From assembly GCA_964476705.1 (NCBI GenBank), contig CAYZBM010000006.1, forward strand, positions 1 through 47,596: a stretch of DNA of 47,596 nt. Reading direction: 5' to 3'. The DNA is from CAYZBM01 sp964476705 (GTDB lineage Bacteria > Pseudomonadota > Alphaproteobacteria > Rickettsiales > UBA6187). A model generated the notes under the pieces. It made no database searches, was not told where the DNA came from, and saw only the letters and a list, made by a program, of their open reading frames with translations. A program made the translations under genes and the position numbers. Shown one piece after another: positions 17,688 to 26,528 of the stretch (its first letter is position 1; every line of letters starts with the position of its first letter).

Positions 17688-17834
17688 CAGTAAAATACAT
17701 ATATAATAAATTTAGCAGATCAGCGATCTGCTATCTATAATGCTATATATCCCGAAAAAACATATACTTACAATACTATTTTATGTTTTATTCGGGATCC
17801 ATAAATACATTCATTTCAATTAAGAAATACTATA
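17664..17834. repeat. Palindromic repeat family 1, copy C (full length, 171 bp)
   Basis: The best-preserved member. It starts TATAGTA and ends TACTATA. It contains a perfect 9-bp hairpin (TAGCAGATC and GATCTGCTA, 17713-17733) and a larger imperfect hairpin (ATCCCGAAAAAACATA at 17749-17764 against TATGTTTTATTCGGGAT at 17782-17798). It lies between two convergent genes and carries the stop codons of both (17685-17687 on +, 17820-17822 on -). It has no coding capacity for a transposase, so any movement would need help from elsewhere. Confidence 0.88.
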
Positions 17835-18827
17835 ATGAGTTGTACCTACTGCCACTTTACCTTGCTTAGCAAAGGCTGATGCTGCAGCGGCAGCATCAAG
17901 ATTAACTTCAGGTTTTTGCATATAAGGTTTTACTATTTCTACAATTTCAGTAAGTCCTTTTTTTTCAGCCAATTCTAAGGCATTAAGTCTTTCTCCTTGA
18001 TAATGGACTTTAATTTTAGGATCAGCACCATTTTCTAACAATATTTTTACTGCCTCCTTACTATCACAATGTAGAGAATCATGTAAGGGGGTTGCCCAAC
18101 CAGGTACATCCATTTGATTTGGACTAACCTGTTTACTGAGCAAATATTCTATAACTTTAACTTGATTAAAATCACCTGCAACATGTAATAAATTCCAACC
18201 ATGTAAATTTATTATTTTAGGATCTCCTTTACATTCATCCACTAAAAACTTTAATATTGCTAAACTATTTTCATCATTTCTTGCTATCGCAACATGTGAA
18301 GGGCTAATTCCTGCTGCATAAAAATTTCTAGTGCCTCCTGTTGTTTGATCAGTACAGGGAACAATATCATCATATAAAAAATTAACTCCTTGTGGAGAAT
18401 CTTTGATTATCTCATAGGCCACCTTCACATCAGCAAGACTTCCCATAGTACAAGCATCTTTAAATGCTAGTTGCTTAGGAGACAAATTAGCATTAAACCT
18501 TGCTTGCAAAATTTCCGCCTCTTTATCATGATCTTCCTGCGAAAGATCTTTACCACCATAATATTCCCCTAAATTATGTGATAAAGATAAGGTTAGCATT
18601 AAGGCTTGACGGCACTCTTTATTACAGATTTCTATTGCATCTTTTATAGTATCAGCTCTAGAAATATTTTCTTTTACCCCATCACTTAACAGAGTAATAT
18701 TAAGACAATAACTACCGTTACCTATAGCATATAACCAATCTTGCTCAGCTCTAGTAACGGGTTCCAAACTATTAAATTCAGCTATTTTAGATTTAATTGC
18801 CTCAATGCTTGTTAATCTTTCTTTCAT
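17820..18827 (-). CDS. Ankyrin-repeat protein
   Basis: A 335-residue soluble protein. Residues about 1-120 are helical without a recognised domain. Ankyrin repeats occupy about 120-310, clearest in the units NLHGWNLLHVAGDFNQVKVI, TPLHDSLHCDSKEAVKILLE and LNALELAEKKGLTEIVEIV. There is no signal peptide. The final HYSIS and stop are encoded by the right end of repeat copy C, read on the opposite strand. Ankyrin proteins beside a type IV secretion cluster are candidate effectors, but secretion is not shown by any certain signal here. ATG at 18827. Confidence 0.85.
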   Translation of the reverse strand: MKERLTSIEAIKSKIAEFNSLEPVTRAEQDWLYAIGNGSYCLNITLLSDGVKENISRADTIKDAIEICNKECRQALMLTLSLSHNLGEYYGGKDLSQEDHDKEAEILQARFNANLSPKQLAFKDACTMGSLADVKVAYEIIKDSPQGVNFLYDDIVPCTDQTTGGTRNFYAAGISPSHVAIARNDENSLAILKFLVDECKGDPKIINLHGWNLLHVAGDFNQVKVIEYLLSKQVSPNQMDVPGWATPLHDSLHCDSKEAVKILLENGADPKIKVHYQGERLNALELAEKKGLTEIVEIVKPYMQKPEVNLDAAAAASAFAKQGKVAVGTTHYSIS

Positions 18828-19132
18828 ATTAATTACTCCTAAAGGTTAAATATTGGTAAGAGTTAAATTAATAAATTCAGAACTAGATCACAAATTAGAA
18901 GTATCTATAATGATTATTAATAAAGCTTATAATTTAAGCTGTTTTTAAAGTAGCCTTAACTTAAAAAAACTTCCAAAAAGGATCTTATTATATAGGAAGA
19001 TATTGAGGAGCAATACTGCAGTCCAAGAAGCTCAGCTTAGAAAAAAGATTTCTATATTTCTTCTCTGATTGTCATTTATTTTTAGATTTGGTACAATATA
19101 TCGCTATTTACAAAGAATTTATATGAATATTT
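18828..19132. other. Divergent intergenic region between two accessory genes
   Basis: This gap of about 300 bases holds the upstream regions of the ankyrin gene (-) and the unrecognised gene (+). It contains a promoter for the + gene and, at 18917-18941, a 25-base sequence sharing 21 bases with 16709-16733 in front of the LysR gene. No small gene or RNA fold is evident. Confidence 0.5.
19069..19097 (+). promoter_or_regulatory. Predicted sigma-70 promoter
   Basis: TTGTCA (19069-19074), 17-base spacer, TACAAT (19092-19097). The transcript would start near 19104, leaving a leader of about 30 bases before ATG 19133. Confidence 0.65.
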
Positions 19133-20359
19133 ATGACAAAAGAACAAATATCGTTAGACGAGATAAATTCTCTACCTCTAAGTGAAGATGAAAAAACTAT
19201 AATTAGTAATATCTTGATAAATGATAAAACACAAACTTCAGATTTAGAGATAAATAATTTAACCGCCAAATTACAAGAACTTTTACCTTCCAATTCTTCT
19301 AATCCATATTATAAAATTCTAGCTACCAAAGCCACAGCCAGAACTTTAGGTACTGGAGAATATTGTATTACTATGACTTTAGATGAAGCATTAAATCATG
19401 GTGAACTTAAAGATATTCCAAATAGTGAAAAATATGGTTTTGTCTCACCAATAACCAAAGGTGGTTATGCTTTAAATGGGGAGGTTACCATCATACAAGG
19501 TATCGCCTATTGGGCCCATTTAAAGGATGCAGAATTTGTTCTAGAAATACTTCCTAAGACTATGCCTATTTCTTTTGGCCAAATTATAATCATGCGTGAT
19601 GACAATCTTAATAAAAAGGATGAACCATATAGTACTCAAATAGTTTCACCAATAAAAGATAGAGAATTTAGTGGTTTTTCTGGAATCACCGATTTAATAA
19701 ATGATAGTATTTTACCTACTAAAGTGGGTGCTAAATATTCAGCAAGTAATGCCGGAATGATGATGGCTAGTTTTACTGCAGTTTTAGCTGTTGGAAGTAA
19801 AAGTAAAGTAAGAGAAACTTTTGAGCCCATTTTACCTAATGAATCAGGTATATATCCTTCTGCCGGCAAAACCCAACAATATATAACAGATATTAAGCCT
19901 AATAATAAAAATAGAATTTTATTTACAGATTTTAGAGATAAAATCAGCAATGATACCGATGTAAAAGCCCCTCATTTACATTTTGTTCCGGAAGCAGTTA
20001 TTGCGCTAGTTAATGATTTAATAAAAAATGGTAAAGATATTTATGATCCTGGATATAGAGCTTATATTAATCGAAGAATTAAAAACTTAATAAAAAAGGA
20101 AAATTTACAAATTGGTGGGCATATAACCGAATTAGGCTCTGGAAATATAAGCAGCCAGATCCATTTCCAAGCAAAAACCTCTTGTTCTCTTATACAAAAA
20201 GATAAAACAGATTTAGTTATTCCCTTAACTAATGTAAGTAAAGAAAAAATGGCCGAATTCGACTTAATAGTTAAGATAATAGAGAGTCTTAATGAGATTC
20301 CTAGGCAAAATTTCTTAGTAGTTGGCTTAAATAATCAACATGAAAAACTCAAAATATGA
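19133..20359 (+). CDS. Unrecognised protein, 408 residues
   Basis: I do not recognise a family. The protein is soluble, with no signal peptide or membrane helix. Residues about 1-60 are acidic and helical. A central region contains GTGEYCITMTLDEALNHG and KGGYALNGEVTIIQGIAYWA, suggesting a folded alpha/beta or beta-rich domain. A Ser/Gly/Ala-rich stretch (GAKYSASNAGMMMASFTAVL) lies near residue 205. Codon use looks like the neighbours. A clear promoter lies upstream. The next gene, a FAD-binding protein, follows 195 bases later on the same strand. Position behind the type IV cluster and between accessory genes makes an effector role conceivable, but that is inference only. Confidence 0.7.
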   Translation: MTKEQISLDEINSLPLSEDEKTIISNILINDKTQTSDLEINNLTAKLQELLPSNSSNPYYKILATKATARTLGTGEYCITMTLDEALNHGELKDIPNSEKYGFVSPITKGGYALNGEVTIIQGIAYWAHLKDAEFVLEILPKTMPISFGQIIIMRDDNLNKKDEPYSTQIVSPIKDREFSGFSGITDLINDSILPTKVGAKYSASNAGMMMASFTAVLAVGSKSKVRETFEPILPNESGIYPSAGKTQQYITDIKPNNKNRILFTDFRDKISNDTDVKAPHLHFVPEAVIALVNDLIKNGKDIYDPGYRAYINRRIKNLIKKENLQIGGHITELGSGNISSQIHFQAKTSCSLIQKDKTDLVIPLTNVSKEKMAEFDLIVKIIESLNEIPRQNFLVVGLNNQHEKLKI

Positions 20360-20554
20360 TTTTAAATGCTAATTATTTATAATTTTACTAGCATATATTA
20401 CTTTATTAATTTATATACCAGTAGAATAATGATATTATAAATCGAAAAAGATCTTTTAGAGGAAAATAATTTTTGCTCTAGCATAAATTTAAAATGCTTC
20501 AAGATATATAAATACAAAATTTTTGTACTAATAACTATATTTAAAGGCTAAAAC

Positions 20555-22432
20555 GTGAAACCCAGAGGAAATCTGATACACACTCAAGATACTATTGGTG
20601 GGCAAAACTCTGTTATAATTATAGGTGGCGGAGACGCTGCTATAATGTCAGCTCTTTTTCATCTAAGTTTAGGTTTCAACGTGACTATTTTTGAACGTAA
20701 TGAGAAACAAGCTAGAGATGAATTTGGAATTAGTTGCCTAAGAATTGGAGCTAGCGGAACCTGGATTAGGAGACATAGTGGAGGTGAATATCCATCAGAC
20801 GAACAAACAGCCCTAGATTTACTAAGTGCCTCTATAATTATGGCAAAAATAATGCCTGAAGTTATTTATAATGAATTCAAAGGGGTTCAATATTTGATTT
20901 CAGCTGGAGCAGAAAAAGAAGGAATAAGAACTTTAGCAAAGCAAAAACAAGTAATGGATGCTCTAGGAGAAAAATATGATACTTTCCCTGATCATTGCCA
21001 GATATTAGGAAATAGACTTTATACGCAACTTGACCCAGAAAAAATAAAAAAACAATATAAAGGACAATTTGTCGGCGGCGTAGAAACTGAAGAAAGAGGT
21101 ATAAATCCAGTAGTTGCCACCTATGTTCTTCTAGAAAGACTTAAAGATTATGTAAGAAAAGGTCAATTAGAGATTTTTGACGGTAATGAATTAACTTCTA
21201 TATCACGGATAGAATCTAGAAAGTTTAAAGCAAATTTCTTAGATTCAAGTGGCCAACAAAAAGAACTTACATTTAGTGGGCGTCTAATTAATTGTTCAGG
21301 AGTTAGAACTTTTTCAATAGCTTGTCAGCTAGAAGGTCCTGATAGTATAAAACAATGTGGAATATCATCAGTTACTCTCTATCATCGCGGAATGGGTATA
21401 GCAAATATAACAGATGTTAGCCCTAAAAATATCGCTATATTTCCTATGGGAGCTGTTGGACAGAAAGGTAGAGAAGGAGATAAATCATGTGGTATGTATG
21501 CAGCTATTAACGATAATATTGCCTATGTCTATGGTCCAACAACAGAAATATCATATCTACCAATTAGTTTTAGTCCTGAAGACCCTAAAAATAATATCTT
21601 TATAAATTTAACTACTGAAAGTTATACCTTTCCTGAAAATTTATTTCCTCCTATGAGTCCATCAGATAAACAATCTCGGATAAAAGAATTACAAAAAAGG
21701 ATGGAGGATACCTATCCACAAATAAATAATGTAAAAATTATAGATCTAGTCACAGCACCACTGGTAGTAGTAAATACAACTACTCAAAAAAATACAAAGG
21801 ATGATGATGGCTACCAAAAATTAGCAGAGAGAACTTTGAAAGGCCCTTTCTCAGTAAAAGATGATGCAGAGCATATAATTTTAGAAAAGGGGACTCACGC
21901 TGTTATTGTAGGAATGGAATCTGCAAGAAGAACATTAGTGCATTTAGTAAATCAAAATATCATAACAAAAGAAAAAGCTTTACAACTATTTAGTAAAATT
22001 TCTTCAAGTGGAGATATTAATAGATCTACAATTCCGCAAGATGTAATAGATACAGCTCTGTATAGTCAAAAAGAAAAAGAAGATCTCCCTTTAAAAATAA
22101 AAGCTTCATATGCTGAATTATTGCAATTAGCTCAAGAAAGATTTGGAGATAAACTAGCCGGATTATTTTTAAATAGCTTAAATATAGATAAAGATGAGCA
22201 ACTTAAGCTTAGAGAAGAAGCTGAACAATTAGAAAATCTATTAAAACAAGAATTACTATACGTTGAAGCTAAAAAATACGAAGATATCTTAGCACAACAA
22301 TTAAGACAAGAGCGTGAAGAAACTAGCTCTCCAGATATGAAAAAAGCTAGATCCCATCCTAATCCCTGCACTCCAAATTATTATTTTACATCAGCATCCA
22401 CTAATTCACATGTGCAAACTAAGCTCGTATAA
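20555..22432 (+). CDS. FAD/NAD(P)-binding oxidoreductase-like protein
   Basis: A 625-residue protein with an N-terminal Rossmann dinucleotide-binding fold: SVIIIGGGDAAIMSALFHL (residues about 19-37) and an acidic residue at the end of strand two (TIFERNE). A later INCSGVRTFSIACQL segment fits the second FAD-binding part of the DAO-like fold. The substrate is unknown. Residues about 510-590 are highly charged and coiled-coil-like (EEAEQLENLLKQELLYVEAK), an addition unlike ordinary metabolic members. GTG start at 20555, as no ATG lies before the Rossmann motif. It belongs to the accessory stretch and may act in the host cell or on a modified metabolite. Neither is shown. Confidence 0.7.
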   Translation: MKPRGNLIHTQDTIGGQNSVIIIGGGDAAIMSALFHLSLGFNVTIFERNEKQARDEFGISCLRIGASGTWIRRHSGGEYPSDEQTALDLLSASIIMAKIMPEVIYNEFKGVQYLISAGAEKEGIRTLAKQKQVMDALGEKYDTFPDHCQILGNRLYTQLDPEKIKKQYKGQFVGGVETEERGINPVVATYVLLERLKDYVRKGQLEIFDGNELTSISRIESRKFKANFLDSSGQQKELTFSGRLINCSGVRTFSIACQLEGPDSIKQCGISSVTLYHRGMGIANITDVSPKNIAIFPMGAVGQKGREGDKSCGMYAAINDNIAYVYGPTTEISYLPISFSPEDPKNNIFINLTTESYTFPENLFPPMSPSDKQSRIKELQKRMEDTYPQINNVKIIDLVTAPLVVVNTTTQKNTKDDDGYQKLAERTLKGPFSVKDDAEHIILEKGTHAVIVGMESARRTLVHLVNQNIITKEKALQLFSKISSSGDINRSTIPQDVIDTALYSQKEKEDLPLKIKASYAELLQLAQERFGDKLAGLFLNSLNIDKDEQLKLREEAEQLENLLKQELLYVEAKKYEDILAQQLRQEREETSSPDMKKARSHPNPCTPNYYFTSASTNSHVQTKLV

Positions 22433-22456
22433 GAACATTTTACGCCAAAGAGGGCC

Positions 22457-22485
22457 TTGACATAATAATGATATATTTATATAAT
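22457..22485 (+). promoter_or_regulatory. Consensus sigma-70 promoter
   Basis: A perfect match to consensus: TTGACA (22457-22462), 17-base spacer, TATAAT (22480-22485). It points to the 144-residue gene at 22552, giving a leader of about 60 bases. It is the strongest-looking promoter I find in the window. Confidence 0.8.
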
Positions 22486-22551
22486 GCGCCTTAAATTAGT
22501 TTACTTATATTAAATCTTATAGAATTTAATCTCCACAAAAACGTAACACAA

Positions 22552-22986
22552 ATGATTACAGATACAGATCAAAGAGACTTTAAAGGCGACCAAGAAATAG
22601 ACCCTCAAAAGCTTCTTAATGATTTATTCACTCAACGCATCGAAGCAAAAGGTGAAAAATTAATAATATTGGAATCTTCTCTAATGGAATTGCGTATTGT
22701 AAAAAATAAAGAACATGGATTCTTAGAATCTATGCCGGATAACAAATTAGAAACTCTAATTGACACTATACTATCGCTTAAAGGAACAAATACATATAAT
22801 GCTTTTCTTAGAAGAAATATAAGACAATCCTCACCCTCAACAGAATCTAAAAAACTTCATCCTGATATTAGGGAAAGAACAGATTCAGGCGTTGTATTAA
22901 CAGATAAAGAAGAAACAAACACTTTAATAGATCCAACCGTTACCAAAGTTAAAACAGGAAAGTCGTCTTGGACAGCTATAGTCTAA
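22552..22986 (+). CDS. Unrecognised small protein, 144 residues
   Basis: No family recognised. The first 85 residues are charged and predicted helical (LLNDLFTQRIEAKGEKLIIL). The rest is polar and probably disordered, rich in Ser, Thr, Lys and Glu, ending KTGKSSWTAIV. There is no signal peptide or membrane helix. A consensus promoter precedes it, and its stop codon overlaps the end of the convergent histidine-kinase gene by 4 bases. The folded N-terminus with a flexible polar C-terminal tail is reminiscent of type IV secretion substrates, which usually carry a C-terminal signal, but this is weak evidence. Confidence 0.65.
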   Translation: MITDTDQRDFKGDQEIDPQKLLNDLFTQRIEAKGEKLIILESSLMELRIVKNKEHGFLESMPDNKLETLIDTILSLKGTNTYNAFLRRNIRQSSPSTESKKLHPDIRERTDSGVVLTDKEETNTLIDPTVTKVKTGKSSWTAIV

Positions 22987-24710
22987 CCCTCTGTAATAAT
23001 CGCCCTAGTCCCCTTGCCTTTTTCACTCTCTATCTTTAAACTCCAACCATGAGCTTCAACTAGTTGCTTAACCAGCGGCAGACCTAATCCTACCGAGTCT
23101 ATTTTTCCATTATTAGCATTTTTAATGGTACCATATTTACTTAAGGCAATTTCTATTTCATGCTCATCCATACCATAACCTTGATCTGTTATGATTATAT
23201 TAGTTTTCCCTGATATTTTTTTTATTTCAATATTAACAATTGTATTTTCTGGCGAATATTTTATGGCATTACTAATTAGATTAGTAAATATCTGCCTTAA
23301 TCTTCTAGGGTCGGCAGTTATATTTTGACAATCTTTATCTATTATAGGGTTCAAATTAATTTTTTTACTATGAGCTCTACCTATATTAAGATTTATAGCT
23401 TTTTTAATAATATCCTCAACTTCAACATTTGCCTCTTTATTAACCGAAAAATAACCACTAGCAAATTGCATTTCATCAAGTAAATCTTCTATAAACTCAA
23501 GTAATTCTTTACCATTTTGGTGAATATCTTCAGCATATTCAATATATTTAGAAGGTACTTCGCCAAAAAATTTATTTTTAATCATCTCTGAGCCCATAAT
23601 AATTACATTTAATGGCCCGCGTAATTCATGATTAGTATAAGCTAAAAATTCACTTTTAGCATTTGAGGCTTTTACTGCTTTTTTATGCTCTTGCTCGGCG
23701 ATAATTCTAAGCCTAGTTTCTCGCCTATAGATAAAATAAGATAACAAGACCGCAATAAAACCAATTATTATAATTTCTAATAATCTTGAAGTTAAATCCC
23801 GCCATAATTGTGCACGTACTAATTTATGATTATATTGTAAGTAAATTATATAAGGATAATTCTCTAACTTATGAAAATAGAAATTATTTTCTTTGGCAAA
23901 AAAATTAACCTCAGAAATAGTGTTAAATTTTTTGCTATTTAAAATTTGTTTAAATTTATCTTGGATATTACTTTTTCTAGCTTTTTGCTCATAGCTAAAA
24001 ATAATAGCTTTATCTGATTTTAAAATTGTTTTTCCTTTAAGGTCAATTAAAGCAAATTCTAAACCATCATTTTTTATTAAAGATTTTAATTTTAATACTA
24101 ATTGCTCTAGGTCAAAACCTATAGTCATCGTACCGATATACTCACCTTTATTATCCACAATACCAACCCCAGCTGGAATCATATGCCTGTGACTAGTTGA
24201 ACCTTTAACAGGCTTTCCTAATTTTATAACTCCTGGCTCATTTATAGTTTGTGAAATATAATCTCTTTTGGATAAATCTATTGGTTTATCTAAAATACCA
24301 TAAACCGCATCAACGGTTATTTGATGGTTAATATCTGCCCAAGAAAATATCGTCCAAGATAAAATATTTGAAATATTAGGATTAGTTTTATATTTGTTTA
24401 AGATTTGATCTATATAGCGCTTATCTTTATAGTTACTTTTTATTTGCTTACCAATATTTTGCATGATAAAGCCGGTATGTTCAATAATTCCTATCAAAGC
24501 ATTATCTATATTTGCTCCCTCTTGTTCTAATCTGTTTTTAACTTTGTCGCCTTCTAAATTATATACTCCAAAAGCAAACCAGATAAAAAATAATCCTACA
24601 ACCACAGATATTACTAAAGTAACCACGGCAAAAGGTTTTAGATATAGTATATTATTTATAGATTTATTTATGTTCATCAATAGTTTCTTGAGTTTTTTTG
24701 CTAACTTCAT
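22983..24710 (-). CDS. Membrane sensor histidine kinase
   Basis: A 575-residue two-component sensor. Membrane helices at about 26-48 and 311-328 enclose a periplasmic sensing region of about 260 residues with double-Cache features (SKRDYISQTINEPGVIKLG, then VGIVDNKGEYIGTMTIGFDL). A HisKA domain follows with H-box NHELRGPLN (phospho-acceptor H361). The catalytic domain has an N box (LISNAIKYSPEN), G1 (DQGYGM) and G2 (GLGLPLV). All key residues are present, so it should autophosphorylate. No response regulator is adjacent. The annotated start lies inside the end of dxr (47-base overlap). A start at Met12 (24677) would shorten the overlap to 14 bases and is a fair alternative. Confidence 0.92.
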   Translation of the reverse strand: MKLAKKLKKLLMNINKSINNILYLKPFAVVTLVISVVVGLFFIWFAFGVYNLEGDKVKNRLEQEGANIDNALIGIIEHTGFIMQNIGKQIKSNYKDKRYIDQILNKYKTNPNISNILSWTIFSWADINHQITVDAVYGILDKPIDLSKRDYISQTINEPGVIKLGKPVKGSTSHRHMIPAGVGIVDNKGEYIGTMTIGFDLEQLVLKLKSLIKNDGLEFALIDLKGKTILKSDKAIIFSYEQKARKSNIQDKFKQILNSKKFNTISEVNFFAKENNFYFHKLENYPYIIYLQYNHKLVRAQLWRDLTSRLLEIIIIGFIAVLLSYFIYRRETRLRIIAEQEHKKAVKASNAKSEFLAYTNHELRGPLNVIIMGSEMIKNKFFGEVPSKYIEYAEDIHQNGKELLEFIEDLLDEMQFASGYFSVNKEANVEVEDIIKKAINLNIGRAHSKKINLNPIIDKDCQNITADPRRLRQIFTNLISNAIKYSPENTIVNIEIKKISGKTNIIITDQGYGMDEHEIEIALSKYGTIKNANNGKIDSVGLGLPLVKQLVEAHGWSLKIESEKGKGTRAIITEG

Positions 24711-25839
24711 TAACTAATGCTATAACATCATTAATGTTACCAGGCAATCCTTTATAATTAAATTTATTGAGCATAAGTTCAACTATTTGGGTAATTTTTA
24801 AAAAAGAAATTTTCTTAGTTAAAAAAGCATTAACTGCTATTTCATTAGCAACATTAAAGATAAGTGGTTTGATACCACCTTCAGAAATTGCACCATAAGC
24901 TAATTTTATGGCGGGAAATTTTTTATTATCCACAACCTCAAAAGTAAGGTTGTTTATCTGGGTAAGATTTAAAGGCCTATAGTTAATTTTGGTTCTTCTT
25001 GGCCAAGCGAGAGCATAGGCAATCGGCGTACACATATCTGGATTTCCTAAATGCGCTAACACCGAACCATCTTTATATTCCACCACTCCATGCACCAAAG
25101 ATTGTGGATGGATGAGTACATCTATCTGTTCTTTATCGAGCGCAAATAAATAATGAGCTTCTATTATTTCTAGCGCCTTATTCATCATAGTTGCCGAATC
25201 AATAGTAATTTTTGCTCCCATTGACCAATTAGGATGTTTTAAAGCTTGCTCAATAGTTACATTTTCTAATTGTTTTAAACTAAAATTCCGAAAGGGACCG
25301 CCCGATGCAGTTATTACAATCTTGGCAATATTATCTTTATTTTCTTCCTCAAGTAATTGAAATATAGCGCTGTGCTCAGAATCAACAGGAATAATTTTTA
25401 CTGAATTTTTTTTTGCAATCTCATTAAAAATATCACCAGCACATACTAAACATTCTTTGTTGGCCAGGGCAATATTTGCACCATAATTCATGGCGGTAAT
25501 TGTAGGTTCTAGGGCAATAGCTCCAGATATTGCCGATAATACTATATCGGTTTTTCTAGATAGGCTTTCAAGTAAAGCAGATCTTCCAGCTTTTACTTCT
25601 ATTTTAGTATTTTTGAGTAATTCTTTTAATTCGGCATAAAGATTTTCATTTTCAATAACTGCACATTCGGCTTTAAGTTCAATGGCTGAGCTAGCTAAAA
25701 GCTTTACATTATTATTAGCCGAGAGAGTATGAATTTTATATCTTTTATCGCATTCAAGCAGAACTTTCTTCGCATTTTGACCAATGGAACCAGTAATGCC
25801 TAAAATAGAAATAGTGTTATCGCTATCTTGGACTACCAT
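24664..25839 (-). CDS. dxr: 1-deoxy-D-xylulose 5-phosphate reductoisomerase
   Basis: A 391-residue enzyme making 2-C-methyl-D-erythritol 4-phosphate from DXP with NADPH, the committed step of the MEP isoprenoid pathway. The NADPH motif ILGITGSIGQNAKK at residues about 11-24, the metal site PVDSEHSAIFQ, the active-site segment TASGGPFRNFSLKQLENV and the KHPNWSMGAKITIDSATMMNK block are all intact. Length is typical. Its start overlaps the cdsA stop by 7 bases, so it is translated in the same operon. Placement after uppS-cdsA is the standard proteobacterial order. Confidence 0.97.
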   Translation of the reverse strand: MVVQDSDNTISILGITGSIGQNAKKVLLECDKRYKIHTLSANNNVKLLASSAIELKAECAVIENENLYAELKELLKNTKIEVKAGRSALLESLSRKTDIVLSAISGAIALEPTITAMNYGANIALANKECLVCAGDIFNEIAKKNSVKIIPVDSEHSAIFQLLEEENKDNIAKIVITASGGPFRNFSLKQLENVTIEQALKHPNWSMGAKITIDSATMMNKALEIIEAHYLFALDKEQIDVLIHPQSLVHGVVEYKDGSVLAHLGNPDMCTPIAYALAWPRRTKINYRPLNLTQINNLTFEVVDNKKFPAIKLAYGAISEGGIKPLIFNVANEIAVNAFLTKKISFLKITQIVELMLNKFNYKGLPGNINDVIALVNEVSKKTQETIDEHK

Positions 25840-26528
25840 AAAGGCATAATTCCATTATTCATAAAAGTAACAATAGCAACTAAAGGGGCAACGGTAACTA
25901 AGCCATCAACCCGATCTAAAACTCCACCATGCCCTGGTAAAATAGTTCCACTATCTTTAACATTAAAATGTCTTTTAACCCAAGATTCAAAAAAGTCTCC
26001 TACTTGCGATATAACTGCTAAAAAAGCACCAAATAACATCATTATATATATTGGATGATTATAAAAAAGACCAATCACTACATTAACAAGTCCTGCAGCT
26101 AACATTCCACCAACAAGACCAGACCAGGTTTTTTTCGGACTAATTGCTGGCCAAATTTTAGGCCCGCCAATAGTACGCCCAACAAAATAAGCTGAGATAT
26201 CAGTCGCCCAAACCGTAAAAAGTACAAATAAAATATTTATCTGCCCACTTTCAAGATCACGTAAATAAATCATACTTAATATGCCACTTACTATATAAAC
26301 TATACCTACCACTATCCATCTATTAGCCGATGATACCCCATAAATATCGTTATCTCTTTTGGTAAGATTACACCATTCAAAAGCCATTAAAACCGCAATA
26401 ACCAGCATAAACATGTTGTAGATAACCCCACCTAATAAAACAATAGAGATTGCTATAGGTAATAATATCACCGAAGAAATTATTCTCTTCTTCAAATTAT
26501 CACTTATATTCAACATGTTAAGTGCCAT
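25833..26528 (-). CDS. cdsA: Phosphatidate cytidylyltransferase
   Basis: An integral membrane enzyme forming CDP-diacylglycerol from phosphatidate and CTP, the precursor of all phospholipids here. Several membrane helices are visible, and the C-terminal family signature is present: ISPKKTWSGLVGGMLAAG, then KRHFNVKDSGTILPGHGGVL with DRVDG. I use ATG 26528 (231 residues), which has an AAGA-type ribosome site. The frame stays open to ATG 26564 (12 more residues), which would overlap uppS more deeply. The gene overlaps both neighbours, as expected for a coupled operon. Confidence 0.93.
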   Translation of the reverse strand: MALNMLNISDNLKKRIISSVILLPIAISIVLLGGVIYNMFMLVIAVLMAFEWCNLTKRDNDIYGVSSANRWIVVGIVYIVSGILSMIYLRDLESGQINILFVLFTVWATDISAYFVGRTIGGPKIWPAISPKKTWSGLVGGMLAAGLVNVVIGLFYNHPIYIMMLFGAFLAVISQVGDFFESWVKRHFNVKDSGTILPGHGGVLDRVDGLVTVAPLVAIVTFMNNGIMPLW

